Made by a program: the position numbers and the translations under genes. Of a stretch of DNA of 57,385 nucleotides, positions 9,390 to 17,091 are shown piece by piece; the first letter of the stretch is position 1; each line of letters opens with the position of its first letter. The notes under the pieces were generated by a model, which was given only the letters and a program-made list of their open reading frames with translations, searched no databases and was not told the DNA's origin. The DNA is taken from NCBI RefSeq assembly GCF_000756665.1, contig NZ_ARXV01000021.1, forward strand, positions 1-57,385, in the 5' to 3' direction. Source of the stretch: Alcanivorax nanhaiticus (GTDB taxonomy: Bacteria > Pseudomonadota > Gammaproteobacteria > Pseudomonadales > Alcanivoracaceae).

Positions 9390-10055
9390 CTAAGATGTTG
9401 TCAGGCGGCGCAGCAGTTGCCGGATCAGGCCCAGCTCACGGTCATCAGCCAGGGGCAGCAGTTCCAGCAGCCACTGGTGCAGGTTTTCACGCTCTTCGAT
9501 ACCTCGTTCATTGAGCAGGCCCTGCAGGGCGTCGCGGGTGTGGCGATAGGTGTCCCGGTCGCTGGCGGCGGCGGGTTCCTCGGGGCGATGCTTGCGCAAC
9601 TCCCAGGCATACACCATCACGGCCTGGGCGAGATTCAGGGAGGGTTGCGGGTGTGCCAGGGGAATGCTGCTTCCCAGATCACAGCGTGCCACTTCTTCAC
9701 CGGTGAGGCCGCTGGATTCCCGTCCGAAGACAATGGCGGCACGTTGCAGGCTGTCTGACTTGCTCGACAGTAGTGCGGCGCATGCATCCGCATTCACATA
9801 GCGATCCTTCTGGATGCGATGGCGCGCCGTGCAGGCAATGCTCAGGTCCACATCGGCCAGCGCATCGTCCAGGGACTCGAATTGTCGGGCACTGGCGAGA
9901 ATGTCCTGGCTCTGGTGTGCTACCCAGTTGGCGGCGGTCATGTCGCCGGGTTTTACCAGCCGCAAATCCGCAAAGCCCATGGTCTTGAGGGCACGCGCCG
10001 CAGCGCCAATATTCTCGCCCCTTGCGGGCTCTACCAGTACGAATGCGATGTCCAT
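9390..10055 (-). CDS. TrmH/SpoU-family RNA 2'-O-methyltransferase, LasT (YjtD)-like
   Basis: 221 residues with the three motifs of the SPOUT fold: ARGENIGAAARALKTMGF (residues 11-28), VFGRESSGLTGEE (109-121) and the knot motif PSLNLAQAVMVY (138-149). These bind S-adenosylmethionine in a deep trefoil knot and methylate ribose 2'-OH in tRNA or rRNA. Overall it resembles E. coli LasT/YjtD more than TrmJ, though both share the start and knot motifs. The RNA target is not known from sequence. It is transcribed alone and the start has no strong ribosome site. Confidence 0.85.
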   Translation of the reverse strand: MDIAFVLVEPARGENIGAAARALKTMGFADLRLVKPGDMTAANWVAHQSQDILASARQFESLDDALADVDLSIACTARHRIQKDRYVNADACAALLSSKSDSLQRAAIVFGRESSGLTGEEVARCDLGSSIPLAHPQPSLNLAQAVMVYAWELRKHRPEEPAAASDRDTYRHTRDALQGLLNERGIEERENLHQWLLELLPLADDRELGLIRQLLRRLTTS

Positions 10056-10186
10056 GGATTGTCATGTCTGCCGGGTAGTGTGGATGGCGGCATTGTAACC
10101 GCTGTTCAGGCCGTGGCAGAAAATGTCCATGAATTGTCCGGGGGCGTCCTAGGGTTGGGACGCTCGTTTGGCTATTGTTTGAACAA

Positions 10187-10452
10187 GGGCATCACTAAAC
10201 AATTCCTTGCATTCTCAGTCTTTCAGGCTGACTCACTATCTAGGCGCACTTTTGAAGGCATGCTGGTTGCCTGTCGAGAAAGTGCAACAACGAGAGTGGG
10301 TCAGCCTGGAAGACCCGGAGGGCGTGACCAGAAGCGCACATCTGCTGCGCCTTGCCTCTTGGAAAGGACACCACCCTGGCCAGCGAGCCAAGACACAACA
10401 GCTGTACGCTTCTGGTCACGCTGAGAAAGCAAGGAATTGTTTAGTGATGCCC
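10187..10452. repeat. Structured dispersed element, copy B
   Basis: 266 bp bounded by arms of about 32 bases with one mismatch (GGGCATCACTAAACAATTCC at the left; its complement ends at 10452). Inner helices include CAGGCTGACTCAC with GTGGGTCAGCCTG, GCACTTT with AAAGTGC, TCTTGG with CCAAGA, and a 15-base perfect pair GCGTGACCAGAAGCG with CGCTTCTGGTCACGC. It is related to 2933-3252 but its arms have a different sequence. No clear target-site duplication is seen. It ends 41 bases before the phospholipase-like start codon, so it must hold or displace that promoter. Confidence 0.8.
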
Positions 10453-10493
10453 AAATAACAAAAAGTTACACAACAAGAAAACGGGGACCCCAA

Positions 10494-11516
10494 ATGAAGA
10501 AGCTCGCTATCGCCGGCGTTCTTGGCGCCGCTGTACTGGCCTCACCGGCTCAGGCTTTCCAGCAGATCACCCATAAGCGTATCGCCATTGATGCGGTGAA
10601 CTACATGAAGGCCAACCCGACCACCACGGAATACAACCGCCTGAAATCCTGGGTTAACGCCGCAGGTTACACCATGGATCAGTTCGCTGAGGTAATCGGC
10701 CAGGGTGCCTACGACGTGGACGACTTCCAGGATACCTACCTGTGTGGTGCTACCACGGGTGATTGCGTCTACGCGCCGGTGTTTAACGCCGGTTCTTCAC
10801 TGGTGAACTACACTTCCTACTGGCACTTCCAGAACCACACCCGCGGTTCCGATGTGCACGGTAATGACTTCGGTGGTTACAACTACGATCTGCTGACCGT
10901 GTGGGGTGACATCGATAATCTGGCCGCTACCTGGCTGTATGGCGATTACATGGACGATGGCAACGGCGGCATGACCGGCTGGTGGTGGTCTGACGATTCC
11001 GAGTACAACACCTACGGTGTGACCGAAGCCAACTATCGTCAGGGCAGCTACTCCAGCAAGTCCATGTACGATGACTTCGAGGAAATGCCGTTCCAGCCCA
11101 TCGATAACCTGGGCCAGTACTGGTACAGCCAATTCTTGTCCAACCCGACCGCCCAGACCCTGGGCTTCGTGATGCACACCACGGATCTGCTGCAGCCGCA
11201 CCATGTGTGGACGACCTCTGCCCTGAACCACAGCGGTTGGGAATCCTGGGTGGCGGATTACTACGACAGTGAAAACCTCAACAACCCAGCCATGGTGACG
11301 ACAGCGATCCAGAATTACACCCCGCTGTCTGCTTCCAGCAATGATATTCGTCCGCTGCTGACCCAGGGTGGCGCGTTGGCCTATGGCAATGGTGGGATCG
11401 TACTGTCCAGTACCGATCACTCTGATCGTCTGCAGGTCGCCCAGGTGGTGATCCCCCATGCGATTGCCATGGTGGTGCATGTACTTAACCACGCTGCGCT
11501 GAAGGTGAATCCGTAA
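10494..11516 (+). CDS. Secreted zinc-dependent phospholipase C / P1-nuclease-fold hydrolase
   Basis: 340 residues with a clear Sec signal peptide ending SPAQA (about residue 21), so the mature enzyme is exported. The pattern fits the all-helical trinuclear zinc fold of phospholipase C and S1/P1 nuclease: early THKRIAIDAV (H27), a YDVDD stretch (74-77), YWHFQNH (H111), H228, D231xxQPxH237 and H246xxxE250. In that fold these residues bind three zinc ions and hydrolyse phosphate esters. Whether the substrate is phospholipid or nucleic acid cannot be decided. The ATG at 10494 is chosen because it opens the signal peptide. The two following genes look like folding helpers and may form an operon with it. 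Confidence 0.7.
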   Translation: MKKLAIAGVLGAAVLASPAQAFQQITHKRIAIDAVNYMKANPTTTEYNRLKSWVNAAGYTMDQFAEVIGQGAYDVDDFQDTYLCGATTGDCVYAPVFNAGSSLVNYTSYWHFQNHTRGSDVHGNDFGGYNYDLLTVWGDIDNLAATWLYGDYMDDGNGGMTGWWWSDDSEYNTYGVTEANYRQGSYSSKSMYDDFEEMPFQPIDNLGQYWYSQFLSNPTAQTLGFVMHTTDLLQPHHVWTTSALNHSGWESWVADYYDSENLNNPAMVTTAIQNYTPLSASSNDIRPLLTQGGALAYGNGGIVLSSTDHSDRLQVAQVVIPHAIAMVVHVLNHAALKVNP

Positions 11517-11527
11517 GCGTCATACTA

Positions 11528-11545
11528 GCGGCCCTTCGGGGTCGC
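11528..11545 (+). other. Intercistronic hairpin with UUCG loop
   Basis: GCGGCCC-TTCG-GGGTCGC forms a 7-base stem with one mismatch and a very stable UUCG loop, 12 bases after the phospholipase-like stop. No U-tract follows. It may protect the upstream message or lower expression of the downstream parvulin relative to the enzyme. Confidence 0.5.
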
Positions 11546-11580
11546 CATCCCTACAATAATCATAAAATGAGGGGGCTGTA

Positions 11581-12921
11581 ATGAACCGTGTTGGCAAAAC
11601 TTTTGCGATGGTGTCGGTCGTGTCGGCGCTCTCGATACTGGCATTTCTTGGTTGGCGGCAGTGGGGCCCATTGCCGGACTCAGTGGCCGCCCGGGTGAAC
11701 GGTGAGGCGATACCCGCCGAAACCCTGAATATCTTTGTGGCCGCGACCCGTCGCGCCAATCCCCAGGCGAGCCGCGAGTCGGTACTTAAAGGCCTGATCG
11801 AAAACCGCTTGCTGGCGGATATGGCAGACAGCGAGCACGCCCATGGTGATGAAACGCGAGAGGGGAGTGTGGGCTATGATGCGCAAACTCTTCACGAACA
11901 ACAGCGTTTCCGATTGTTGCGAACTGCTTACGCCAAAGAGATTCAGGCTGCTGTCAGCCAGTCTGGCATCACTGACAGCCTCACCTGGCTGACGGCACCG
12001 TTGGCGTTGTCACCCGAAGCGCTGGCACCGATGCTGACGCTGGAACAAAACCTCTATACCACCATGACCAAAGCTCAGCAGGCGCAGGCGGCAGAGTATG
12101 TGATTGCCCGTTACCGCTTCGCTGAGGGTGAGCCGGAACAGACGTTATCCCTGTGGGACCTTTATCGTCGCCAGAACATTCAGCTCAAGGTGCAGATGCA
12201 TAACATGAACCTTGGGTTTATTCGTGAAGCTATCAAACAACAGTTGAACATGGAGTATGTATTCCACTGGTTCGAGCATGAATCCGGCACTTCTGCGGCC
12301 GCGATTGTGGCCATGGATCGCTGCATCGATGATGCTCGCCAGCGTGAAGTGATGCTGCATGAGTATGGCCTGATGCATGATATCCATGATGACAATCCTG
12401 CACTTCGTGCCCAGGCGGAAGCGGTGACAGCAGAACAGGTGGCCGAGTATTACCAGCAGCATCAGGACGAGTTTGTACGGGTGGATAAAGTGCGCGCACG
12501 GCACCTGCGAGTGAATAGCCAGGAAGAGGCTGACCGGGTGGTAGCAGAAATCAAACAGGGCTTGCCGTTTGAAGATGCAGTGAGCCGTTACTCCGTGGCG
12601 GATGATGCGGGCCAGGGTGGCAAGCTGGGTTGGGTTGATCGGGAGAGTCGTAATGATGACTGGATTCGGGCGCTGGCCTTTGTTCAGCCGGAAGGACGTG
12701 TTTCTGCGGCTTTCCGTAGCCCCACCAACAATGATGATGCTTACTGGGAAATTCTCTGGGTGGATGAAAAGGTAACTGGCTTCCAGCCTGTGGAGAGTGA
12801 ATCGGTGCGCTATCGTGCGTCCATGGCTGTGGCCAGGGTAGAGCTGCAGAAAGCTTTCAAGGCACGGTTGGCCGAGGCGAGTGATGCGGCTTCCCTGCGC
12901 GTGAATCCGGAGCTGCTGTAA
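11581..12921 (+). CDS. Membrane-anchored parvulin-type peptidyl-prolyl isomerase
   Basis: 446 residues: an N-terminal signal anchor (residues 8-26), a helical SurA/PrsA-like N-domain beginning VAARVNGEAIP, a long helical middle, and a parvulin domain at about 302-390 (RARHLRV, LPFEDAVSRYSVADDAGQGGKLGWV). Parvulins catalyse prolyl cis/trans isomerisation and act as periplasmic folding helpers. GAGGGGG lies upstream of the ATG. Its position right after a secreted enzyme suggests a dedicated foldase for that enzyme; this is inference. It is shorter and differently arranged than PpiD. Confidence 0.8.
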   Translation: MNRVGKTFAMVSVVSALSILAFLGWRQWGPLPDSVAARVNGEAIPAETLNIFVAATRRANPQASRESVLKGLIENRLLADMADSEHAHGDETREGSVGYDAQTLHEQQRFRLLRTAYAKEIQAAVSQSGITDSLTWLTAPLALSPEALAPMLTLEQNLYTTMTKAQQAQAAEYVIARYRFAEGEPEQTLSLWDLYRRQNIQLKVQMHNMNLGFIREAIKQQLNMEYVFHWFEHESGTSAAAIVAMDRCIDDARQREVMLHEYGLMHDIHDDNPALRAQAEAVTAEQVAEYYQQHQDEFVRVDKVRARHLRVNSQEEADRVVAEIKQGLPFEDAVSRYSVADDAGQGGKLGWVDRESRNDDWIRALAFVQPEGRVSAAFRSPTNNDDAYWEILWVDEKVTGFQPVESESVRYRASMAVARVELQKAFKARLAEASDAASLRVNPELL

Positions 12922-13562
12922 TGCGTGTGGTGCTGCTTGTGGTAGCAGGTATGGGGCTGGTGATTGCTGCCGGAGCCGCCTGGTGGCAGGGGAATGAACC
13001 GGTGCTTGAGCAAGCAACATCATCGGAATCTGTTGCGTCCCCTGAACCGCCAGGCTTGCCCGGTATGACGGAAATGGAAAGCGCGCCGGAACCCATGATT
13101 GAGATCATCGGTGATCGCCATGTACCAGTTCCGGGCGATGCTCGGGTCGCGCAGAGCAATGACCCCTCCCTTGTTCCTGTGCCTTCAGAAGAAGCGGTGT
13201 CGGCACTGCGCAACAGTATGGAAAACGGTGACCCTCGTACGCCACCGCTGGCACGCAGCGAGGACCTGCGTGACATGCCCAGTGCTGCGGAGCTGGCAGA
13301 CCCGGATCTCTATCAGCAGTATGAGCAGCGACAGAACCAGAAGGTGTATGCCTCCTTTGCGTCTGCGGCCACGCAGAAAATCAGTGAACTGGAAAACATG
13401 ATTGCCCGAGCGGAAGCCGAGGGGCTCCCGCCTGAGCAGATCCAGGAAGGCAGGGAAAAGCTTGAGGGCCTGCGCAATCAGCGGGATGAAATCCTGCAGG
13501 CCCATCCTGATGTGGCGGAAGCCATTCAGTCTGAGTCTGACGGAACCGCAGGACAGGAATAG
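12921..13562 (+). CDS. Membrane-anchored helical protein, possible Lif-like chaperone subunit
   Basis: 213 residues. One N-terminal membrane segment (about 3-22) is followed by a Pro/Glu-rich linker and a helical C-terminal half with coiled-coil character (residues 145-200). The start ATG shares one base with the upstream stop (TAATG), so translation is coupled to the parvulin. The layout of anchor, variable linker and long helices is that of lipase-specific foldases (Lif/LipB), and the stretch AEGLPPEQIQEGREKLEGLR is loosely like part of a Lif helix. Length is about two thirds of Lif, so homology is uncertain. Its 3' end overlaps the convergent PA2778-like gene by 37 bases. Confidence 0.6.
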   Translation: MRVVLLVVAGMGLVIAAGAAWWQGNEPVLEQATSSESVASPEPPGLPGMTEMESAPEPMIEIIGDRHVPVPGDARVAQSNDPSLVPVPSEEAVSALRNSMENGDPRTPPLARSEDLRDMPSAAELADPDLYQQYEQRQNQKVYASFASAATQKISELENMIARAEAEGLPPEQIQEGREKLEGLRNQRDEILQAHPDVAEAIQSESDGTAGQE

Positions 13563-14464
13563 CCAAGATCTTTTGCGCTGTCCTGCAGACCGGGGTCATC
13601 GGGTGACAGCGTCAGCGCCTGGCAAAGACTCTCTCTGGCTTTTTGCTCATCGCCGAATGCATGGTGCGCATAGGCAAGGTTATTCCAGGCCGCTGCAAAA
13701 TCCGGCTTGAGGGATACTGCTTTTTCAAAGGCTTTCAAGGCGGCATGGCGTTGCTGCTCGCCCCACAAGCTATTGCCGTAGCCAAACCACAGCTCGCCAC
13801 TTTCAGGGAAAGCCTCTACGGCCACCGGCCAGTAGCTTGCGCCATTGGGAGCAGCCGAGATGGCGCGGAACAGTCCATGGGCGGTGGCGCTGGCGGGGAG
13901 TTCGCCGGGTTGTACCAGTGTGAAGCCCCAGCGGTCAGCACGGGCCCAGGTGCGAATAAAGCGATTCCAGTGGCTGGTATCACTTTCAGTGGTGCCGCTG
14001 TGCAGAATGATGGTCTTGCCGGCCTTGTCATAACCAGTGACAACGGCGAAGTGCCATTTTGGCCAGCGTTCCAGCGCCAGATTCTGTAGCACCAGAACAG
14101 GGCGGCCGGCCTGTAATTCCTGGAACAGGCTGTCTTCATCTTCTACCGGGTAGGCCAGCAAGTCACGGCTGCGAGCGGCAGCCTTCAATTCGATACCGAG
14201 ACTCCCTTCCCGTTCCGGCAACCAGACTTCCTCCACCAATGCATTGGCGGTGTCGTCCTTGCCTGCCCATTGCAGCATCATTGCCAGTGCCGCGGGGCCA
14301 CATTGATATTTCTCCTGGGGCACGAACGGGACACTTATCTGATGCTCAGGTTGCTGTTGGGCAAGATCGGGAGGGGGGAGTGTCTGGCAGGCTGCCAGCA
14401 GCAACAGCAGGCTGCCTGTGGCAACGGGGCGAACCCGTTGCCACGCAGTCTTGAAGGGGGGCAT
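13526..14464 (-). CDS. PA2778-family lipoprotein: C39-like cysteine peptidase with TPR tail
   Basis: 312 residues from the ATG at 14464, which has GGGGTG upstream; a GTG at 14473 is possible but lacks a ribosome site. A lipobox LLAAC places the acylated cysteine at residue 26. The peptidase-like domain shows VPFVPQEKYQCGPAALAMML with candidate catalytic Cys55 and a later WHFAVVTGYD with the histidine, as in peptidase family C39. Two to three TPR helices follow (about 215-290). It matches the PA2778 family of Pseudomonas, which occurs next to PA2779-like genes as here. The target of the peptidase is unknown. Confidence 0.8.
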   Translation of the reverse strand: MPPFKTAWQRVRPVATGSLLLLLAACQTLPPPDLAQQQPEHQISVPFVPQEKYQCGPAALAMMLQWAGKDDTANALVEEVWLPEREGSLGIELKAAARSRDLLAYPVEDEDSLFQELQAGRPVLVLQNLALERWPKWHFAVVTGYDKAGKTIILHSGTTESDTSHWNRFIRTWARADRWGFTLVQPGELPASATAHGLFRAISAAPNGASYWPVAVEAFPESGELWFGYGNSLWGEQQRHAALKAFEKAVSLKPDFAAAWNNLAYAHHAFGDEQKARESLCQALTLSPDDPGLQDSAKDLGYSCPAVPSDSD

Positions 14465-14478
14465 GAATATCACCCCGA

Positions 14479-14868
14479 TTAGCTAACCGGGTGAATGGCC
14501 GGGAAGACGTTGGTGGCGCCGAGCAAATCCAGAATGATCAGAATCAGGATGATCAGCAGGATAGCTCCCAGCACACTTTGGCCTGCTGGCAGTTCATCAG
14601 CTTGTTGAGCCAGTTGTTGCAGCTCCTGGTCGGTAAGGCGATCCAGTCGCTGGCTTACCTGCTCCTTGTCGACGCCATACTTCTCCAGAGTCTGGGCGGC
14701 GGCTTTATGATCCATCACCTGCATCACTTTGGCTTTGAGCGCAGCACGATCCTGTTGCTGAATGACGGTATCGTTGCCCACCATGGCGGCTTGGGCCGCG
14801 GGTACAACCAGCAGTTGCATAAACAGCAGTACGAATGCAGTAACAAGGCCTGTCAGACGCTTGGTCAT
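14479..14868 (-). CDS. PA2779-family small exported membrane protein
   Basis: 129 residues. A signal peptide (to about residue 27, AAQA) is followed by a helical region (RAALKAKVMQVMDHKAAAQTLEKYGV) with a repeated helix-turn pattern and a hydrophobic C-terminal segment (AILLIILILIILDLLG) that probably anchors it in the membrane. This is the PA2779 family, regularly paired with PA2778. An AGGAG site precedes the ATG. The next gene starts about 15 bases beyond the stop, so both are very likely one transcript. It could be a partner or a substrate of the peptidase; neither has been shown here. Confidence 0.8.
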   Translation of the reverse strand: MTKRLTGLVTAFVLLFMQLLVVPAAQAAMVGNDTVIQQQDRAALKAKVMQVMDHKAAAQTLEKYGVDKEQVSQRLDRLTDQELQQLAQQADELPAGQSVLGAILLIILILIILDLLGATNVFPAIHPVS

Positions 14869-14916
14869 GAAATTTCTCCTGATGGCTTTGGTAGTAATTA
14901 CGCTATCAGTTTGACT

Positions 14917-17091
14917 TCAGTTAATAAAAATTGATGCCGCGTTTTTCTCATCTTTTACAAGGACTTTACCGATAACGGTGCTGTTCACGCCGTTTATCGC
15001 CAATTGTTGCAGTGCACCATCCTGTTGCGCAGCGGGGATGCAGAACACCAGGCCGCCGCTGGTTTGCGGATCGCACAGTGCTGTCAGTACCTCATCGTTG
15101 ATTGCATCATCGTATTGGCATTGCATCAGGATTTGCCGATTGGCTTCGCTAAGCGTACTGGTGACGCCTTCCTGAATCAGTTCCAGGGTGCCGGGTAGCA
15201 AGGGAACGGATGGGATATCGATTGCCATGCTCACCTGACTTTGGCTGCAGATTTCATAAAGATGGCCGAGTAGCCCAAAGCCGGTGATATCGGTGCAGGC
15301 GTGCACCGTATTCCTGGACATGGCTTGTTGGGCTGGGCGATTACTTTGCAGCAGGATATCGAGCGTGGAGGCCAACCAGTGACCGCGCAGTTTTTTTCCA
15401 TGCATCATCGCGGCCAGCTGTACGCCGCTGCCAACAGGTTTGGTAAGGATGATGACATCGCCGGGCCGGGCGCCTTTCTTGTGCCAGAGTGTATCGGGAC
15501 TAGCGGAGCCATTAACGGTGAAACCTGCCGCCATTTGCGGCCCTTCGATGGTATGGCCGCCAACCAGGGTGCACTTTGCCTGATTCAGTTCATACATGGC
15601 ACCGGCCATCAATCGGGTCATGTCACGCCCTTGCAGGCGCGGGTGATTCCAGCTCAGGGTGATGTTCGCCAGCGCAGAATGCGGCGTGGCATTCATGGCG
15701 TAAAGATCGCTGAGGCTGTGCAGTGCAGCAATGCGGCCGAAGCGATAGGGTTCATCAATAAACGCCGGGAAAAAATCCAGGCTTTGCACCAGTTTATGAT
15801 CGGCAGGCCACTGGATCACGGCGGCATCGTCGGCGGCATCCACACCGGCTTCAATACCCGGATTGATATGGGGCTGCAAGGTCGAAAGTGCATTGCCCAG
15901 AGACTCACTGCCTACCTTGGCTCCGCAGCCGGCACAGTGCAGTGCGTCCGGGTTGGCAGTGGCGGTTGGCATAGGCGGTAATTCTGTATCGAACTTGCGC
16001 ATGAAAGTTTGATCGATACGGTCCTTCCAGCGCCAGATCATGGGGCCGGCCAGGCTTGGTGTGCCGCCGCCACGGCTGGCTACCGCGTCCTTGCCGCCGG
16101 CAGAGAGCAGGGACAGAAAGCGTCGCTGCGGGCGGTAGGGTTTGAGGGGCTGGCCCTGAATACTGGCACGCAGATTGTGCGCCAGGGTTTTTGCCTGTCG
16201 CACGGCATAGACCCCAGCCTTGGGTAGCGGCTGGGGGAATGCAGCGCAATCGCCGGCGGCAAAGACGCGGGTGTCACTCAGACTCTGTAGTGTCTGGTTA
16301 ACCCTGACGAAGCCACGTTCGTCGCAGGCCAGCTCGCATTGTTCAAACAATGGGATGCCACGCACGCCAGTGCACCACAGTATCTTGTGGCGATCTAACG
16401 GCTGGCCATTGGCCATCAAGTTGCCGTTCTGGTTTTCGACAACCGTGTTTTCCAGCACATCAATACCGTATTGCTGAAGCCGAGCCTGCATTTTGCGGCG
16501 CACGCCTGGCGGGTAGCCGGGCAACAGGGTGCTGCCGGAAATCAGTGAAAGCTGAATCATTTTGCGATGCTGGCGGTAGTATTCGGCAATGGCCAGAACC
16601 ATTTCTGTGCCGCCGGCACCGCCACCCACCACTGCTAACAATGTGCCTTGGTTGTCATTGATCCATTGCGTCCAGCGAGCATAAAAGCTGCTTACCGGTT
16701 TTACTGCGACGACCTGTTCAGGGAGATCTGTGCCGAGAGGAGAGAGGTCCGGCGTGGCTCCCACATCCAGACTGAGCCAGTCGTATCCGAGCAAGCTGCC
16801 ATCGCTGAGTTGTAATTGCCGATGCTTGTTGTCGATATGCGTCACTGCCGCCTGCACAAAGCGGGCACCGGTAGCGAGGCACAACCGGTACAAGTCCACA
16901 TGGGTTTGTTGCAGCGAATAATGCCCGGCGATCAGCCCCGGCAACATACCGGAGTAGGGACTCCGCGGCTCGGGTGAAACCAGAGTAATGCGAACACCGG
17001 GAATTGGCTGCATTGCCAGCATGCGCAACACCAGACAGTGGCTATGGCCACCGCCGACAAGTATCAGATCCTGGTTGGCAGGAGAGGGCAT
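14917..17091 (-). CDS. selD: Selenophosphate synthetase fused to an FAD/NAD(P) oxidoreductase
   Basis: 724 residues. Residues 1-365 are a pyridine-nucleotide disulfide oxidoreductase of the NDH-2/SQR type (LILVGGGHSHC at the start, VVGGGAGGTEMVLA, VFAAGDCAAFP). Residues from about 385 are SelD, which makes selenophosphate from selenide and ATP. The catalytic segment is HCAGCGAK: Cys389 and Lys392 match Cys17 and Lys20 of E. coli SelD. The glycine-rich GGHTIEGPQ and DPQTSGGL segments are present. The oxidoreductase may supply reduced selenium to the synthetase. The ATG at 17091 overlaps the upstream stop (TGATG), which favours it over the start at 17121. Last gene of the selenium unit. Confidence 0.92.
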   Translation of the reverse strand: MPSPANQDLILVGGGHSHCLVLRMLAMQPIPGVRITLVSPEPRSPYSGMLPGLIAGHYSLQQTHVDLYRLCLATGARFVQAAVTHIDNKHRQLQLSDGSLLGYDWLSLDVGATPDLSPLGTDLPEQVVAVKPVSSFYARWTQWINDNQGTLLAVVGGGAGGTEMVLAIAEYYRQHRKMIQLSLISGSTLLPGYPPGVRRKMQARLQQYGIDVLENTVVENQNGNLMANGQPLDRHKILWCTGVRGIPLFEQCELACDERGFVRVNQTLQSLSDTRVFAAGDCAAFPQPLPKAGVYAVRQAKTLAHNLRASIQGQPLKPYRPQRRFLSLLSAGGKDAVASRGGGTPSLAGPMIWRWKDRIDQTFMRKFDTELPPMPTATANPDALHCAGCGAKVGSESLGNALSTLQPHINPGIEAGVDAADDAAVIQWPADHKLVQSLDFFPAFIDEPYRFGRIAALHSLSDLYAMNATPHSALANITLSWNHPRLQGRDMTRLMAGAMYELNQAKCTLVGGHTIEGPQMAAGFTVNGSASPDTLWHKKGARPGDVIILTKPVGSGVQLAAMMHGKKLRGHWLASTLDILLQSNRPAQQAMSRNTVHACTDITGFGLLGHLYEICSQSQVSMAIDIPSVPLLPGTLELIQEGVTSTLSEANRQILMQCQYDDAINDEVLTALCDPQTSGGLVFCIPAAQQDGALQQLAINGVNSTVIGKVLVKDEKNAASIFIN

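Noticed and set aside
8937..9514. Several overlapping frames of 60-170 codons
   Set aside because: They read through the duplicated 80-bp repeats and REP pair and repeat the same peptide, as expected of non-coding repeats.
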